From positions 1 through 64,000 of the forward strand of contig JAQVCA010000011.1 in assembly GCA_028690035.1 (NCBI GenBank): a stretch of DNA of 64,000 nucleotides. The letters are read 5' to 3'. The stretch's first letter is position 1. Each line of letters opens with the position of its first letter. The notes under the pieces were generated by a model, which searched no databases, was not told the origin of the DNA, and was given only the letters and a program-made list of their open reading frames with translations. The stretch comes from Comamonas sp. (GTDB taxonomy: Bacteria; Pseudomonadota; Gammaproteobacteria; Burkholderiales; Burkholderiaceae_C). Both the position numbers and the translations under genes were made by a program. Shown here in pieces: positions 35,262 to 43,444 of the stretch.

Positions 35262-36242
35262 ATGACCGCTTCGAATTTTTCTGCTTCCCGCCGCCAGCTT
35301 CTGGCCGCAAGTCTGGCCAGCGTGGCCACCCTGGGCACCTTGGGTGCCAGCAACGCCGCTTGGGCACAAGACGGCAAGCGCGTACTGCGCATCGGTTACC
35401 AGAAAGGCTGGCTCTCGATCCTGAAACAGCGCGGCACGCTGGAAAAACGCCTGGCCCCGCTGGGCGTGCAGGTGACCTGGGCCGAGTTCACCGCTGGGCC
35501 GGTGCAGCTGGAGGCACTGAATGTCGGCTCCATCGACTTTGGCAACGTCGGCGACGCCCCGCCCATCTTTGCCCAGGCCGCAGGCGCACCGCTGGTGTAT
35601 GCCGCCGCCTCGGTGTCGCGCCCAGGCACGGAAGCCGTGCTGGTGCCCAAGGATTCGCCCATCCGCAGCGTGGCCGATCTCAAAGGCAAGCGCGTGGCCT
35701 ACAACAAGGGCTCCAACGTGAACTACTTCTTGGTCAAGTTGCTGGAAAAGCACGGCCTGCAATTCAGCGATGTGCAGTCGGTGTACCTGGCACCGGCCGA
35801 TGCGCGTGCGGCGTTTGAGCGTGGCGCGGTGGATGCCTGGGTGATCTGGGACCCCTTCCTAGCCGCGGCACAGCACACCCTGGGTGCACGTTTGCTGGCC
35901 GATGCCACGGGCGTGGCCCTGAACCGCCTGTTCTATTTCACCTCGCAAAAGTACGTGGCCCAAAACGCCGATGTGCTGCGCCTGGCGCTGGAAGAAGTGC
36001 AGGCCATCGAGCACTGGGCACAGCACAACCCGCAGGCCGCCGCCCCCGAGCTGGCTGCCGTGCTGGGGCTGGACCCGGCCATCATCGCCCTGCACCTGAG
36101 CCGCACGCCATTTGGCGTGGTGCCCGTCACGCCCGAAATTCTGGCCGAGCAGCAAGACATTGCCGACACCTTCCACGCGCTCAAGCTCATCCCGAAAAAG
36201 ATCGATGTGCGTCAGGCCGCCTCGCCGGTGTCCCTGCTCTGA
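35262..36242 (+). CDS. ssuA: Aliphatic sulfonate ABC transporter substrate-binding protein SsuA
   Basis: Periplasmic receptor of 326 residues with an N-terminal signal (SRRQLLAASLASVATLGTLGASNAAWAQ; the SRRQLL segment resembles a twin-arginine motif). The mature part has LRIGYQKGWLSILKQRGTLEKRL and GSIDFGNVGDAPPIFAQAAGAPLVYAA, characteristic of SsuA. It starts 123 bases after ssuE; that gap holds no recognised element. Confidence 0.93.
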   Translation: MTASNFSASRRQLLAASLASVATLGTLGASNAAWAQDGKRVLRIGYQKGWLSILKQRGTLEKRLAPLGVQVTWAEFTAGPVQLEALNVGSIDFGNVGDAPPIFAQAAGAPLVYAAASVSRPGTEAVLVPKDSPIRSVADLKGKRVAYNKGSNVNYFLVKLLEKHGLQFSDVQSVYLAPADARAAFERGAVDAWVIWDPFLAAAQHTLGARLLADATGVALNRLFYFTSQKYVAQNADVLRLALEEVQAIEHWAQHNPQAAAPELAAVLGLDPAIIALHLSRTPFGVVPVTPEILAEQQDIADTFHALKLIPKKIDVRQAASPVSLL

Positions 36243-36293
36243 GCGCCAGCGCCCCGTCTTTGCCTTCGCCATTCAGTTTTCAGGAGTCGCACC

Positions 36294-36419
36294 ATGCCCC
36301 GCTCTTTGCCCTCGAACCCACCGCTGCAACGCCTGCTGGACACCACCGCGCGCCTGTGGGGGCTGTACCCGCCACCACGCACGCAGCCGCAGCGTCTGCG
36401 CTTTGCCATCTCGTACTGA
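36294..36419 (+). CDS. Small ORF of 41 codons between ssuA and ssuC
   Basis: An ATG at 36294 with CAGGAG seven bases upstream opens a 41-codon frame ending TGA at 36417-36419, 15 bases before ssuC. The product begins MPRSLPSNPPLQRLLDTTAR and ends RLRFAISY. It is basic, proline-rich and has no membrane segment. Position in the operon and the good ribosome site favour real translation, but I do not recognise the family. Confidence 0.55.
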   Translation: MPRSLPSNPPLQRLLDTTARLWGLYPPPRTQPQRLRFAISY

Positions 36420-36434
36420 TTACCGGAGCCGACG

Positions 36435-37286
36435 ATGACTGCCCCCACCACCTCTGCCCACGCACTGACCGACGCGGGCCGCCCCCAGCACGCCGCCCCC
36501 AGCGCCTGGGCGCAGCTGGCCCGCGCCACGGGTTCCAAGTTGCTGCCCTGGCTGCTGCCCGTGGCCCTGCTGACGGTCTGGCAGCTGGCCGCCCACTGGG
36601 GCTGGCTCTCCAGCCGCGTGCTGCCCGCACCGCTGGATGTGCTGCGCGCTGCCGTGGCTCTGGCCGCATCGGGCGAGCTGTGGACACACGTACAAGTGAG
36701 CGCCGGGCGCGCCCTGACGGGCCTGGCCATTGGCGGCGGCCTGGGGCTGGTGCTGGGGCTGATCACCGGCTCGGTGCGCTGGGCCGAAACGCTGCTGGAC
36801 ACCACCGTGCAAATGGTGCGCAACATCCCGGCGCTGGCGCTGATTCCGCTGGTCATCCTGTGGTTTGGTATTGACGAGGCGGCCAAGCTGTTTTTGATTG
36901 CCGTGTCGGTGTTCTTTCCGATTTACCTGAACACCTTCCACGGCATTAGCAGCGTGGACCCCGGCCTGATCGAGATGGCCCGCACCTACGGCCTGAGCCG
37001 CTGGCAGCTGTACCGCCAGATCGTGCTGCCCGGTGCGCTGTCGTCCATCTTGGTGGGCCTGCGCTTCTCACTGGGGCTGATGTGGGTGATTTTGATCGTC
37101 GCCGAAACCATCTCCGCCCAGGCCGGCATTGGCTACCTGACGATGAATGCGCGCGAGTTCTTGCAGACCGACATCGTGCTGGTGGGCATCTTGCTCTACG
37201 CCCTGCTGGGCAAGCTGGCCGACTGGTTTGCCAAGGGGCTGGAACGCTGGTGGCTGCGCTGGCACCCCGGCTACCAAGGCAGCTGA
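36435..37286 (+). CDS. ssuC: Aliphatic sulfonate ABC transporter permease SsuC
   Basis: Inner-membrane permease of 283 residues with about six hydrophobic segments, NIPALALIPLVILWFGIDEAAKLFLIAVSVFFPIYLNTFHGI and the EAA loop EMARTYGLSRWQLYRQIVLPGALSSILVGLRFSLGLMW, all characteristic of SsuC. CCGGAG precedes the ATG at 36435. Confidence 0.94.
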   Translation: MTAPTTSAHALTDAGRPQHAAPSAWAQLARATGSKLLPWLLPVALLTVWQLAAHWGWLSSRVLPAPLDVLRAAVALAASGELWTHVQVSAGRALTGLAIGGGLGLVLGLITGSVRWAETLLDTTVQMVRNIPALALIPLVILWFGIDEAAKLFLIAVSVFFPIYLNTFHGISSVDPGLIEMARTYGLSRWQLYRQIVLPGALSSILVGLRFSLGLMWVILIVAETISAQAGIGYLTMNAREFLQTDIVLVGILLYALLGKLADWFAKGLERWWLRWHPGYQGS

Positions 37287-37310
37287 ACGTCTTACCCCTT
37301 TATTCCACTT

Positions 37311-37360
37311 ATTTTTAATAGCTGCTCGCGCTTGCTGCAAGCGCTTTGGAGGCCATTTTG
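37311..37360. repeat. TAGCT-family repeat supplying the ssuB ribosome site
   Basis: TTTTTAATAGCTGCTCGCGC, then TTGCTGCAAGCGCTTTGGAGG, form one copy of the intergenic repeat. The GGAGG at its right end is also the ribosome-binding site for ssuB, whose TTG start follows five bases later at 37358. Confidence 0.65.
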
Positions 37361-38170
37361 ACTCAAAATCATCCATCGATTGCTGCCGGTGGCGTGCGCC
37401 TGGACATCCAGGGCCTGACCAAACGCTACGGCCAGCGCGAAGTGCTGCGCCAAGCGCAACTGCACATTGCACCGGGGGAGTTTGTCGCCATCGTCGGGCG
37501 CAGTGGCTGCGGCAAGAGCACGCTGCTGCGCTTGGTGGCCGGGCTGGAATCGGCCACCAGCGGTGCGATTCACCTGGACGGCCAGCCGCTGCAGGGCCTA
37601 TCGAGCAGCACACGCATCATGTTCCAGGAAGCGCGCCTGCTGCCCTGGAAGCGCGTGCTCGATAACGTGGCCCTGGGCCTGCCGCCCCAGCAGCGCGACG
37701 CTGCCGCACAGGTGCTGCAGCAAGTGGGCCTGGGCGAGCGCCAGCACGAATGGCCCGCGCGCCTGTCCGGCGGCCAGCGCCAGCGTGTGGCCCTGGCGCG
37801 GGCGCTGGTACACCAGCCGCACCTGCTGCTGCTCGATGAGCCGCTGGGAGCGCTCGACGCGCTGACGCGCATTGAAATGCACCGCCTGATCGAGTCGCTG
37901 TGGCAAACGCACGGCTTCACCGCGCTGCTGGTGACGCACGACGTGCAAGAAGCCGTGGCCCTGGCCGACCGCGTGGTGCTGATCGAAGACGGCCAGATCG
38001 CGCTGGACCAGCGCATCGACCTGCCGCGCCCCCGCGCTCACAACGCCGCCTTTGCCGCGCTGGAGCAGCGCATTTTGGACCGCGTGCTGCAAAAACCGGC
38101 CACCGAACCCACCCCACCCAGCGACCCCTGGCCCGGCGTGCCCGCCCACGGCCTGCGCTGGGCCGTGTGA
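37358..38170 (+). CDS. ssuB: Aliphatic sulfonate ABC transporter ATP-binding protein SsuB
   Basis: ATPase of 270 residues with Walker [19 protein letters not shown]-loop [21 protein letters not shown] (the ARLLPW form is typical of SsuB), signature [15 protein letters not shown], Walker [17 protein letters not shown] and H-loop [15 protein letters not shown]. No ATG fits; the TTG at 37358 is chosen because GGAGG lies five bases upstream. A TTG at 37346 is less well placed. Confidence 0.92.
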   Translation: MTQNHPSIAAGGVRLDIQGLTKRYGQREVLRQAQLHIAPGEFVAIVGRSGCGKSTLLRLVAGLESATSGAIHLDGQPLQGLSSSTRIMFQEARLLPWKRVLDNVALGLPPQQRDAAAQVLQQVGLGERQHEWPARLSGGQRQRVALARALVHQPHLLLLDEPLGALDALTRIEMHRLIESLWQTHGFTALLVTHDVQEAVALADRVVLIEDGQIALDQRIDLPRPRAHNAAFAALEQRILDRVLQKPATEPTPPSDPWPGVPAHGLRWAV

Positions 38171-38213
38171 ATCCCCCTCGCTTTTTTTCAACGGACGTTT
38201 CAAGGAGAAAACC

Positions 38214-38429
38214 ATGTCCATTCAAGCCATCAACGTACGCAACCAGTTCAAGGGCAAAGTGCGCGAAATCATTCGCGGCGATGTCGTTTCGGAAGTCGAT
38301 GTGGAAACGCCGTGGGGCATCGTCACCTCGGTCATCACCACGCGCTCGGTGGACGACCTGGGCCTGACCATCGGCTCGGACGTGGTGGCCTTGGTGAAGT
38401 CCACCGAGGTCTCCATCGCCAAACTCTAG
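38214..38429 (+). CDS. Mop/TOBE-domain molybdate-binding-like small protein
   Basis: A 71-residue single Mop (TOBE) domain: MSIQAINVRNQFKGKVREI, then VSEVDVETPWGIVTSVITTRSV, LGLTIGSDVVALVKSTEVSIAKL. Free-standing Mop proteins (molbindins) bind molybdate or similar oxyanions such as sulfate analogues. AAGGAGAAAACC precedes the ATG. Its place between ssuB and the monooxygenase gene suggests a role in oxyanion buffering or sensing within sulfonate use; this is inference. Confidence 0.88.
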   Translation: MSIQAINVRNQFKGKVREIIRGDVVSEVDVETPWGIVTSVITTRSVDDLGLTIGSDVVALVKSTEVSIAKL

Positions 38430-38462
38430 GCCTGCACCGCACCGTCCTGAAAGGCCATTGCC

Positions 38463-39833
38463 ATGAGCACACCCCATCGACAACTGCATCTGGGCGCCTT
38501 CCTGTTTGGCGTGGGCCACCACATTGCCGCCTGGCGCCACCCGAATGTGGACCCTGCAGCCGCGCTGCGCCCGCAGCATTACAAAAACCTCGCGCGCATT
38601 GCCGAAGCGGGCCTGTTCGACGCCATCTTCAGCGCCGACACCATGGGCTTGCCCGGCACGTCTGCCGAGGCGCTGTCGCGCAACGTGCCGCCGCACCAGT
38701 TCGAGCCGCTGCAGCTGCTCACCGCCCTGGCGGGCGTGACCGAGCGCATTGGCCTGGTGGGTACGGTCTCTAGCACCTACATGCCGCCCTACCACCTGGC
38801 ACGCAAGGTGGCCACGCTGGACCACCTGAGCGGTGGGCGGGCGGGTTGGAACCTGGTCACCTCGGGTTCCGACCACGAAGCGCGCATGTTTGGCCTGGAG
38901 CAGCAAATCGGCCATGCCAGCCGCTACGAACGTGCGCGCGAGTACGTGGATGTGGTGAAAGGTTTGTGGGACAGCTTTGAGGACGATGCCGCCGTGTTCG
39001 ACCCAGCGGGCGGGCGCTACTTCGACCCGGCCAAGCTGCACCTGCTAGACCACCAAGGCAAGCACTACCGGGTGCAGGGCGCACTGCAAAGTCTGCGCCC
39101 GCCCCAGGGCTACCCGGTGATGGTGCAGGCGGGCTCGTCGCAAGACGGGCAAGAGCTGGCTGCCGCCACTGCCGAGCTGGTGTTCACCGCGCACCAGTCG
39201 GTCGAAGACGCGCGCGCTTTTTACAGCAGCTTGAAAAACCGCCTGCCTGCCCATGGCCGCAGCAGCGACAGCCTGAAAATTCTGCCCGGCGTCTCGCCCG
39301 TGGTGGGCCGCACCCAGGCCGAGGCGCAGGAAAAATTCGAGCGCCTGCAAGCGCTCATCGAGCCTTCGGTGGGGCTGGGGTTGCTGTCGAACTTTGTCGG
39401 GGGCTTTGACTTTTCCAGCTACCCGCTGGATGGCCCGGTGCCCGATCTGCCGCCCACCGAGGGCTGGCAAAGCCGCCAGACGCTGTTTTTGGGCGTGGCG
39501 CGGCGCGAAAACCTCACGCTGCGCCAGCTCTACCAGCGCGTGGCCACGGCGCGCGGGCACTGGACGGTGGTGGGCACGCCGCAGTCGATTGCCGACGAGC
39601 TGGAGCACTGGTTCACCACGGGCGCGGCGGACGGCTTCAACGTCATGGCGCCCACGCTGCCCTACGACCTGCAAGATTTCGTCGCCCTGGTGATTCCCGA
39701 ACTGCAGCGGCGCGGGCTGTTTCGCACCGCCTACACCGGGCGCACGCTGCGCGAGCACCTGGGACTGCCCCGGCCCGCGCACCCGGCGCAACTGCGCCGC
39801 GCGCAGGCGGCAACCGCATTGAGCGCCGCATGA
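38463..39833 (+). CDS. NtaA/SnaA/DszA-type FMN-dependent monooxygenase (LLM class)
   Basis: Two-component flavin monooxygenase of 456 residues, using FMNH2 from SsuE. The bacterial-luciferase barrel is clear (HLGAFLFGVGHHIAAWRHP, LARIAEAGLFDAIFSADTMGLPG, RKVATLDHLSGGRAGWNLVTSG, YPVMVQAGSSQDGQELAAATAELVFTAHQ). The length and the HPN/GWNLVTS motifs place it with NtaA/DszA/DmoA rather than the 380-residue SsuD. It probably cleaves or oxidises an organosulfur or amino-carboxylate compound. It ends in an ATGA overlap with the next gene. Confidence 0.9.
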   Translation: MSTPHRQLHLGAFLFGVGHHIAAWRHPNVDPAAALRPQHYKNLARIAEAGLFDAIFSADTMGLPGTSAEALSRNVPPHQFEPLQLLTALAGVTERIGLVGTVSSTYMPPYHLARKVATLDHLSGGRAGWNLVTSGSDHEARMFGLEQQIGHASRYERAREYVDVVKGLWDSFEDDAAVFDPAGGRYFDPAKLHLLDHQGKHYRVQGALQSLRPPQGYPVMVQAGSSQDGQELAAATAELVFTAHQSVEDARAFYSSLKNRLPAHGRSSDSLKILPGVSPVVGRTQAEAQEKFERLQALIEPSVGLGLLSNFVGGFDFSSYPLDGPVPDLPPTEGWQSRQTLFLGVARRENLTLRQLYQRVATARGHWTVVGTPQSIADELEHWFTTGAADGFNVMAPTLPYDLQDFVALVIPELQRRGLFRTAYTGRTLREHLGLPRPAHPAQLRRAQAATALSAA

Positions 39834-40447
39834 AGCCGTTGCACCAGCCCACCCCCGCGCTGCTGGAACCCGTGGCGGCGACGGCGACCGACATCTCCAT
39901 CGTCATCGTGCCGGGCTGGCGCGGCAGCGGCCCGGGCCACTGGCAAAGCCTGTGGGCGCAGCGCCTGCCGCACTGCATCCGGGTGGAGCAGGACGACTGG
40001 ATCACGCCCACGCGCAGCGCCTGGGTGGGCGCGCTGGAGCGCACCGTGCTGGCCGCGCCCCATCCGGTGGTGGTGGTGGCGCACAGCCTGGGCTGCATCG
40101 CCACCGCCCACATGGGGGCGCACGCCGCAGCACGGGTGCAGGCGGCGCTGTTGGTGGCCCCGGCCAACCCCGAGCGGCGCGCCGTGCTGCAGGACTTTGC
40201 GCCCACGCCCAGCCAGCGCCTGCCCTACCGCAGCCTGGTGGTGGCCAGCCGCAACGATCCGTATTGCTCCATCCGCCTGGCCGGGGCCTATGCACGGGCC
40301 TGGGGCAGCGAGCTGCTCAGCTTGCAGCAGGCCGGGCACATCAACATTGCCTCGGGCCACGGTGAGTGGCCCTTGGGTCTGGCGCTGTTGCAGGCGCTGC
40401 TGCACGAGGTAGCCGCTGCTGCACCGCCCACCTCCCAGATCGCCTAA
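39830..40447 (+). CDS. RBBP9/YdeN family serine hydrolase
   Basis: Alpha/beta hydrolase of 205 residues with IVIVPGWRGSGPGHWQSLWAQRLP, nucleophile elbow VVAHSLGCIA (Ser), Asp in VVASRNDPYCS and His in QQAGHINIASGHGEWP. This GW.GSG..HWQ...W pattern is the RBBP9 family signature. It is the last gene of the ssu operon and is translationally coupled to the monooxygenase; its substrate is unknown. Confidence 0.9.
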   Translation: MKPLHQPTPALLEPVAATATDISIVIVPGWRGSGPGHWQSLWAQRLPHCIRVEQDDWITPTRSAWVGALERTVLAAPHPVVVVAHSLGCIATAHMGAHAAARVQAALLVAPANPERRAVLQDFAPTPSQRLPYRSLVVASRNDPYCSIRLAGAYARAWGSELLSLQQAGHINIASGHGEWPLGLALLQALLHEVAAAAPPTSQIA

Positions 40448-40541
40448 AAAAATAGCTGGCGCCGCTGATGTAAAAAAGGTTTCAGACACTTTAGTGCCTG
40501 AAACCTTTTTTAGTGGAGCGCTGCCAGCTCTCTTTTTTACA
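40446..40541. repeat. TAGCT-family intergenic repeat, bidirectional terminator
   Basis: Outer arms (AAATAGCTGGCGCCGCT and AGCGCTGCCAGCTCTCTTTT) flank a perfect 14-base inner stem, AAAAAAGGTTTCAG (40472-40485) with CTGAAACCTTTTTT (40498-40511). It separates the convergent hydrolase and dienelactone hydrolase genes and should stop transcription both ways. Confidence 0.9.
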
Positions 40542-41229
40542 GCGCCAAATACTGATCGAAGAAGGCCAGCGTGCGGTCTTTGGCCTGCACGGCGCTGCTG
40601 TCGTCGTAGCTGGCACGCTGCTCGCAGTTGAAGCCGTGGTCGGCATCGTACAGATGCACCTGCACTTGGGGGTGCTGCTGGGCAAAGGCCAGCACACCGT
40701 CCAGCGGCAAGATGGGGTCGCGGCGGCCAAAGTGCGCCTGCACCGGGCACCGTGGCCGACGCGCGCGCTCTTGGGCGCTGGTCATGCCACCACCGTAGTA
40801 GCACACGGCGGCCGACAGCTCGGGCAGCTGTGCGGCGGCGCGCCAGGTGAGCAAACCGCCCCAGCAAAAGCCCACCATGCCCACTTTGCACGGCTGCTGC
40901 GTCAGCGCCCACTGCGCGGCGGCGCGCACCTGCTGCAGGACGGCCTCGGGCATGGTCTCGGCGCGCTCTTTGTAGCTGCGACAGACGGCCACGTCGTCGG
41001 GGGTGTAGCCACGATCCAAGCCCGGCTCAATGCGCGCAAACAGATCGGGGGCAATGGCCAGAAAGCCACGCGCAGCCAGGCGTTCGGTGACGGCGCGGAT
41101 GTGGCTGTTGACGCCAAAAATCTCCTGTGCCACCACCACAGCACCGCGCAAGGGGCCGTCGGGTCGGGCTACCCAGGCATCGAAGGCGAAGCCATCGCTG
41201 GCGTACAGGCGGGTCCACTGTCCGGGCAT
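40537..41229 (-). CDS. Dienelactone hydrolase family protein
   Basis: Alpha/beta hydrolase of 230 residues with the cysteine nucleophile in VGMVGFCWGGLLTWRAA, Asp in HFGRRDPILPLDG and His in LYDADHGFNCEQR, the Cys-Asp-His triad of dienelactone hydrolases, plus QEIFGVNSHIR (glutamate contacting the nucleophile). The length is standard. True dienelactone substrates are not implied by the neighbours. It lies five bases after the hemerythrin gene. Confidence 0.93.
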   Translation of the reverse strand: MPGQWTRLYASDGFAFDAWVARPDGPLRGAVVVAQEIFGVNSHIRAVTERLAARGFLAIAPDLFARIEPGLDRGYTPDDVAVCRSYKERAETMPEAVLQQVRAAAQWALTQQPCKVGMVGFCWGGLLTWRAAAQLPELSAAVCYYGGGMTSAQERARRPRCPVQAHFGRRDPILPLDGVLAFAQQHPQVQVHLYDADHGFNCEQRASYDDSSAVQAKDRTLAFFDQYLAL

Positions 41230-41234
41230 GGTGC

Positions 41235-41666
41235 TTACTCCGTGGTGGCCGTGGCCGCTGGCAGCGGCGCGTGGATGTCAAAGCCGGTGCTTTGCAGGTG
41301 GTACACCAGCGCCGCGTCCATGGTCTTGGCGTGGTTGATGAACCAGCTGGCCAGCTCGGGCACGATGGAGCGCAGCAGCGGCAGATCGCCCGCCTGGGCG
41401 CGCTTGGCGCCTTCGCGCAGCACGTCCAGCACGGCCTTGTGCTGGTGCATGTGGCAGTTGTCTGGGGCAAAACCCGCGGCCAGCATCCAGCGGTCTTCCA
41501 GGTCAAAGTGCGCTTCGGTGTGGGTGATGATGTCTTGCCACAGCGCCAGCAGCTCTCCATCGGGGGTCTGTTCGGTCTGGGTGAGCAGATCGACAAATTC
41601 GCGGTGGATGGTGTCCAGCTCGGGCAGGTCCAGGTGCAGCTGCTCGTCCCATTGCAAGGTGGTCAT
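41235..41666 (-). CDS. Bacteriohemerythrin-like oxygen-binding protein
   Basis: A 143-residue hemerythrin domain with the diiron ligands in order: LDTIHREFVDLL (His21, Glu25), DIITHTEAHFDLEDRWM (His and Glu), HMHQHKAVL (paired His) and INHAKTMD (His, Asp). Such proteins bind oxygen or sense it. It is cotranscribed with the dienelactone hydrolase gene. Confidence 0.93.
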   Translation of the reverse strand: MTTLQWDEQLHLDLPELDTIHREFVDLLTQTEQTPDGELLALWQDIITHTEAHFDLEDRWMLAAGFAPDNCHMHQHKAVLDVLREGAKRAQAGDLPLLRSIVPELASWFINHAKTMDAALVYHLQSTGFDIHAPLPAATATTE

Positions 41667-41736
41667 AACGGTGGCTTTCTTTCAAAAATCAACAAATATC
41701 CGCAAATCGTAGCGGGTGCCGCTGCCCTGCGCGGCA

Positions 41737-42438
41737 TCAAGGCTGTGGCGACGGCTGGCGCTGGGCCGACTGCTGCAGCCAGGGCAGCAGCTCGGCTGCG
41801 ATTTGGTCGATGGCCGCCGTCAGCGCCTGGGCACCACCGGGGGCATCGGCACTGGGCGCGGCCAGGGTGCTGGTGAACACGCGCTGGCCCAGCAGTACCT
41901 CGCCCTGGGGCTGCTGGCGCGTGACGGTGGCACGCAGGCGCACCTGGGCGTGGCTGTGGGTGGCGTCGTCAAAATTTTGGTGAAATTCTTCCAGCGCCAG
42001 CTGCACGACCAGGGGCTGGGTCGCACCAATGTGCAGGTGGGGGGGGATGCGTCCCCCCTCGGCACTGAGCACGGTGCGTCCGCCTTGGCTGAGCCATTGG
42101 CGCAGGCGCTCTTGCACCAGCAGCTCGGGCGGCAGGCGCCAGCTGGCCAGGCGGTAGGCATGCAGCGCGTGTGGCTGGGCGTAGGCCAGGCGGTAGTGCA
42201 TGGCGGTGCTGCTGCCCTCGGCCTGCCAGGGCGCCTGGATGTCGGCCAGCACCAGCGCCGCCGGGGGCGTTGCCGCGCCGGTGCTGGCAAGTGCTTGCTC
42301 GGCGCTGGGCGCCGGGCCCAGGTCGTAGCGCACAGGCGCTTGCGGGGGGGTGGGCAGCGCCTGGCAGCCGGCCAGCGCCACCAAGAGCAGGGCCAGCGCC
42401 GCGCCAGGGCGCCAGCGGGTCAAGAAAGCAGTCCACAT
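41737..42438 (-). CDS. PqiC-like outer-membrane lipoprotein of an MCE transport system
   Basis: ABC-type transport auxiliary lipoprotein of 233 residues. The signal ends with lipobox LLVALAGC, followed by QALPTPPQAPVRYDLGPAP, the YDLG motif of PqiC/DUF330-like proteins. It probably anchors the periplasmic MCE tunnel to the outer membrane. ATG at 42438 is preferred; one at 42480 would put an unlikely hydrophilic leader before the signal peptide. Last gene of the mla-type operon. Confidence 0.85.
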   Translation of the reverse strand: MWTAFLTRWRPGAALALLLVALAGCQALPTPPQAPVRYDLGPAPSAEQALASTGAATPPAALVLADIQAPWQAEGSSTAMHYRLAYAQPHALHAYRLASWRLPPELLVQERLRQWLSQGGRTVLSAEGGRIPPHLHIGATQPLVVQLALEEFHQNFDDATHSHAQVRLRATVTRQQPQGEVLLGQRVFTSTLAAPSADAPGGAQALTAAIDQIAAELLPWLQQSAQRQPSPQP

Positions 42439-42494
42439 AAGCGGGTGTCCATCATCAAGGTTGAAAGCAAAGCGCCACATGCCGGGCGCTGGCG

Positions 42495-43442
42495 CTAGGG
42501 CGCAACAAAGCCGGGCTCGCCCGGGCCCGGATGCACCACGCCGGGGCCGTAGATCAGCGATTGCGGGTTGGCGTCGATATTGGCCATGGTGCGCCCCATC
42601 TGGCGCGAGGCCAGGCCCAAATCGCTGCTGGCGCGCTGCACGCCGGGCAGGGTGTAGCGTTCAAAGCGCTGCGCCGAGGCGGCCAGGCTCTGCGTGCTGG
42701 CCTGCACCTGCTCCAGCGTGCCGCCAGGGGCTTGCAACTGCAGGGCCAACTGGCCAATGCTGTGGCCCGCCGCTTGCAGCGTCTGCAGGGTGCTGTGGCT
42801 TTGCTGCATCAAGGCAGGCAGCTGGGCCAAGGCCGGATCGACGCCCCGGTGCAGGCTGCGCTGCAGGCTCTGGCTGAGCAGCTGCACCTCCTGGGTGGTG
42901 GCGTTGAGGTTGTCCAGCAGCTGGCTGAAGCGTTGCTGGTTGGCATCGCCCAGCAGCTGGTTGATGCGCTGCGCGGCTTCGTCGGCCTTGCTCAGGATCA
43001 GCATGCCCTGGTCGGCCAGCACGGTCAGGGGGGAGGTTTTCATGGGCAGGTGCGGCAGGCCGTTCTCGCCCACAGGCAGGGGGGTGAAGGGCTGGCCCTC
43101 ATCGTCCAGCTGGATGTGGGCGATACCCGTCACGCCCTGGTAGCCCAGCTGGGCGTAGGTGCGGTTGGGGCGCACGGGCGCTTCGCTGTCCACGGCAATG
43201 CGGATCAGCACCTGGCCGTTGTGCGCTGCGTCAAAGCCGATGGCGGTGACTTTGCCCACCGAGACGCCCTTGTAGCGCACCAGCGCCTGGGGCTGCAGGC
43301 CGCTGATGGCGTCGCTGGTGGACAGCTCGTACACCGTGTAGTGGCGCTGGTCGCGCGTGAGCCACAGCGCCAAACCGACCAGCAGGCTGGCCAGCACCAG
43401 CATGAAAACGCCAGCGGCCATGGCATGGGATTTGTTTTCCAT
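42495..43442 (-). CDS. MlaD/MCE domain periplasmic lipid-transport protein
   Basis: The 315-residue protein has one N-terminal membrane anchor (AAGVFMLVLASLLVGLALWL), one MCE domain (GLQPQALVRYKGVSVGKVTAIGFD, YAQLGYQGVTGIAHIQLDD) and a long alpha-helical C-terminal part rich in Gln and Leu (about residues 140-290), the likely tunnel-forming needle. Start ATG at 43442 with GGAAGG upstream. It lies two bases after the ATPase gene. Confidence 0.92.
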   Translation of the reverse strand: MENKSHAMAAGVFMLVLASLLVGLALWLTRDQRHYTVYELSTSDAISGLQPQALVRYKGVSVGKVTAIGFDAAHNGQVLIRIAVDSEAPVRPNRTYAQLGYQGVTGIAHIQLDDEGQPFTPLPVGENGLPHLPMKTSPLTVLADQGMLILSKADEAAQRINQLLGDANQQRFSQLLDNLNATTQEVQLLSQSLQRSLHRGVDPALAQLPALMQQSHSTLQTLQAAGHSIGQLALQLQAPGGTLEQVQASTQSLAASAQRFERYTLPGVQRASSDLGLASRQMGRTMANIDANPQSLIYGPGVVHPGPGEPGFVAP

Positions 43443-43444
43443 GG

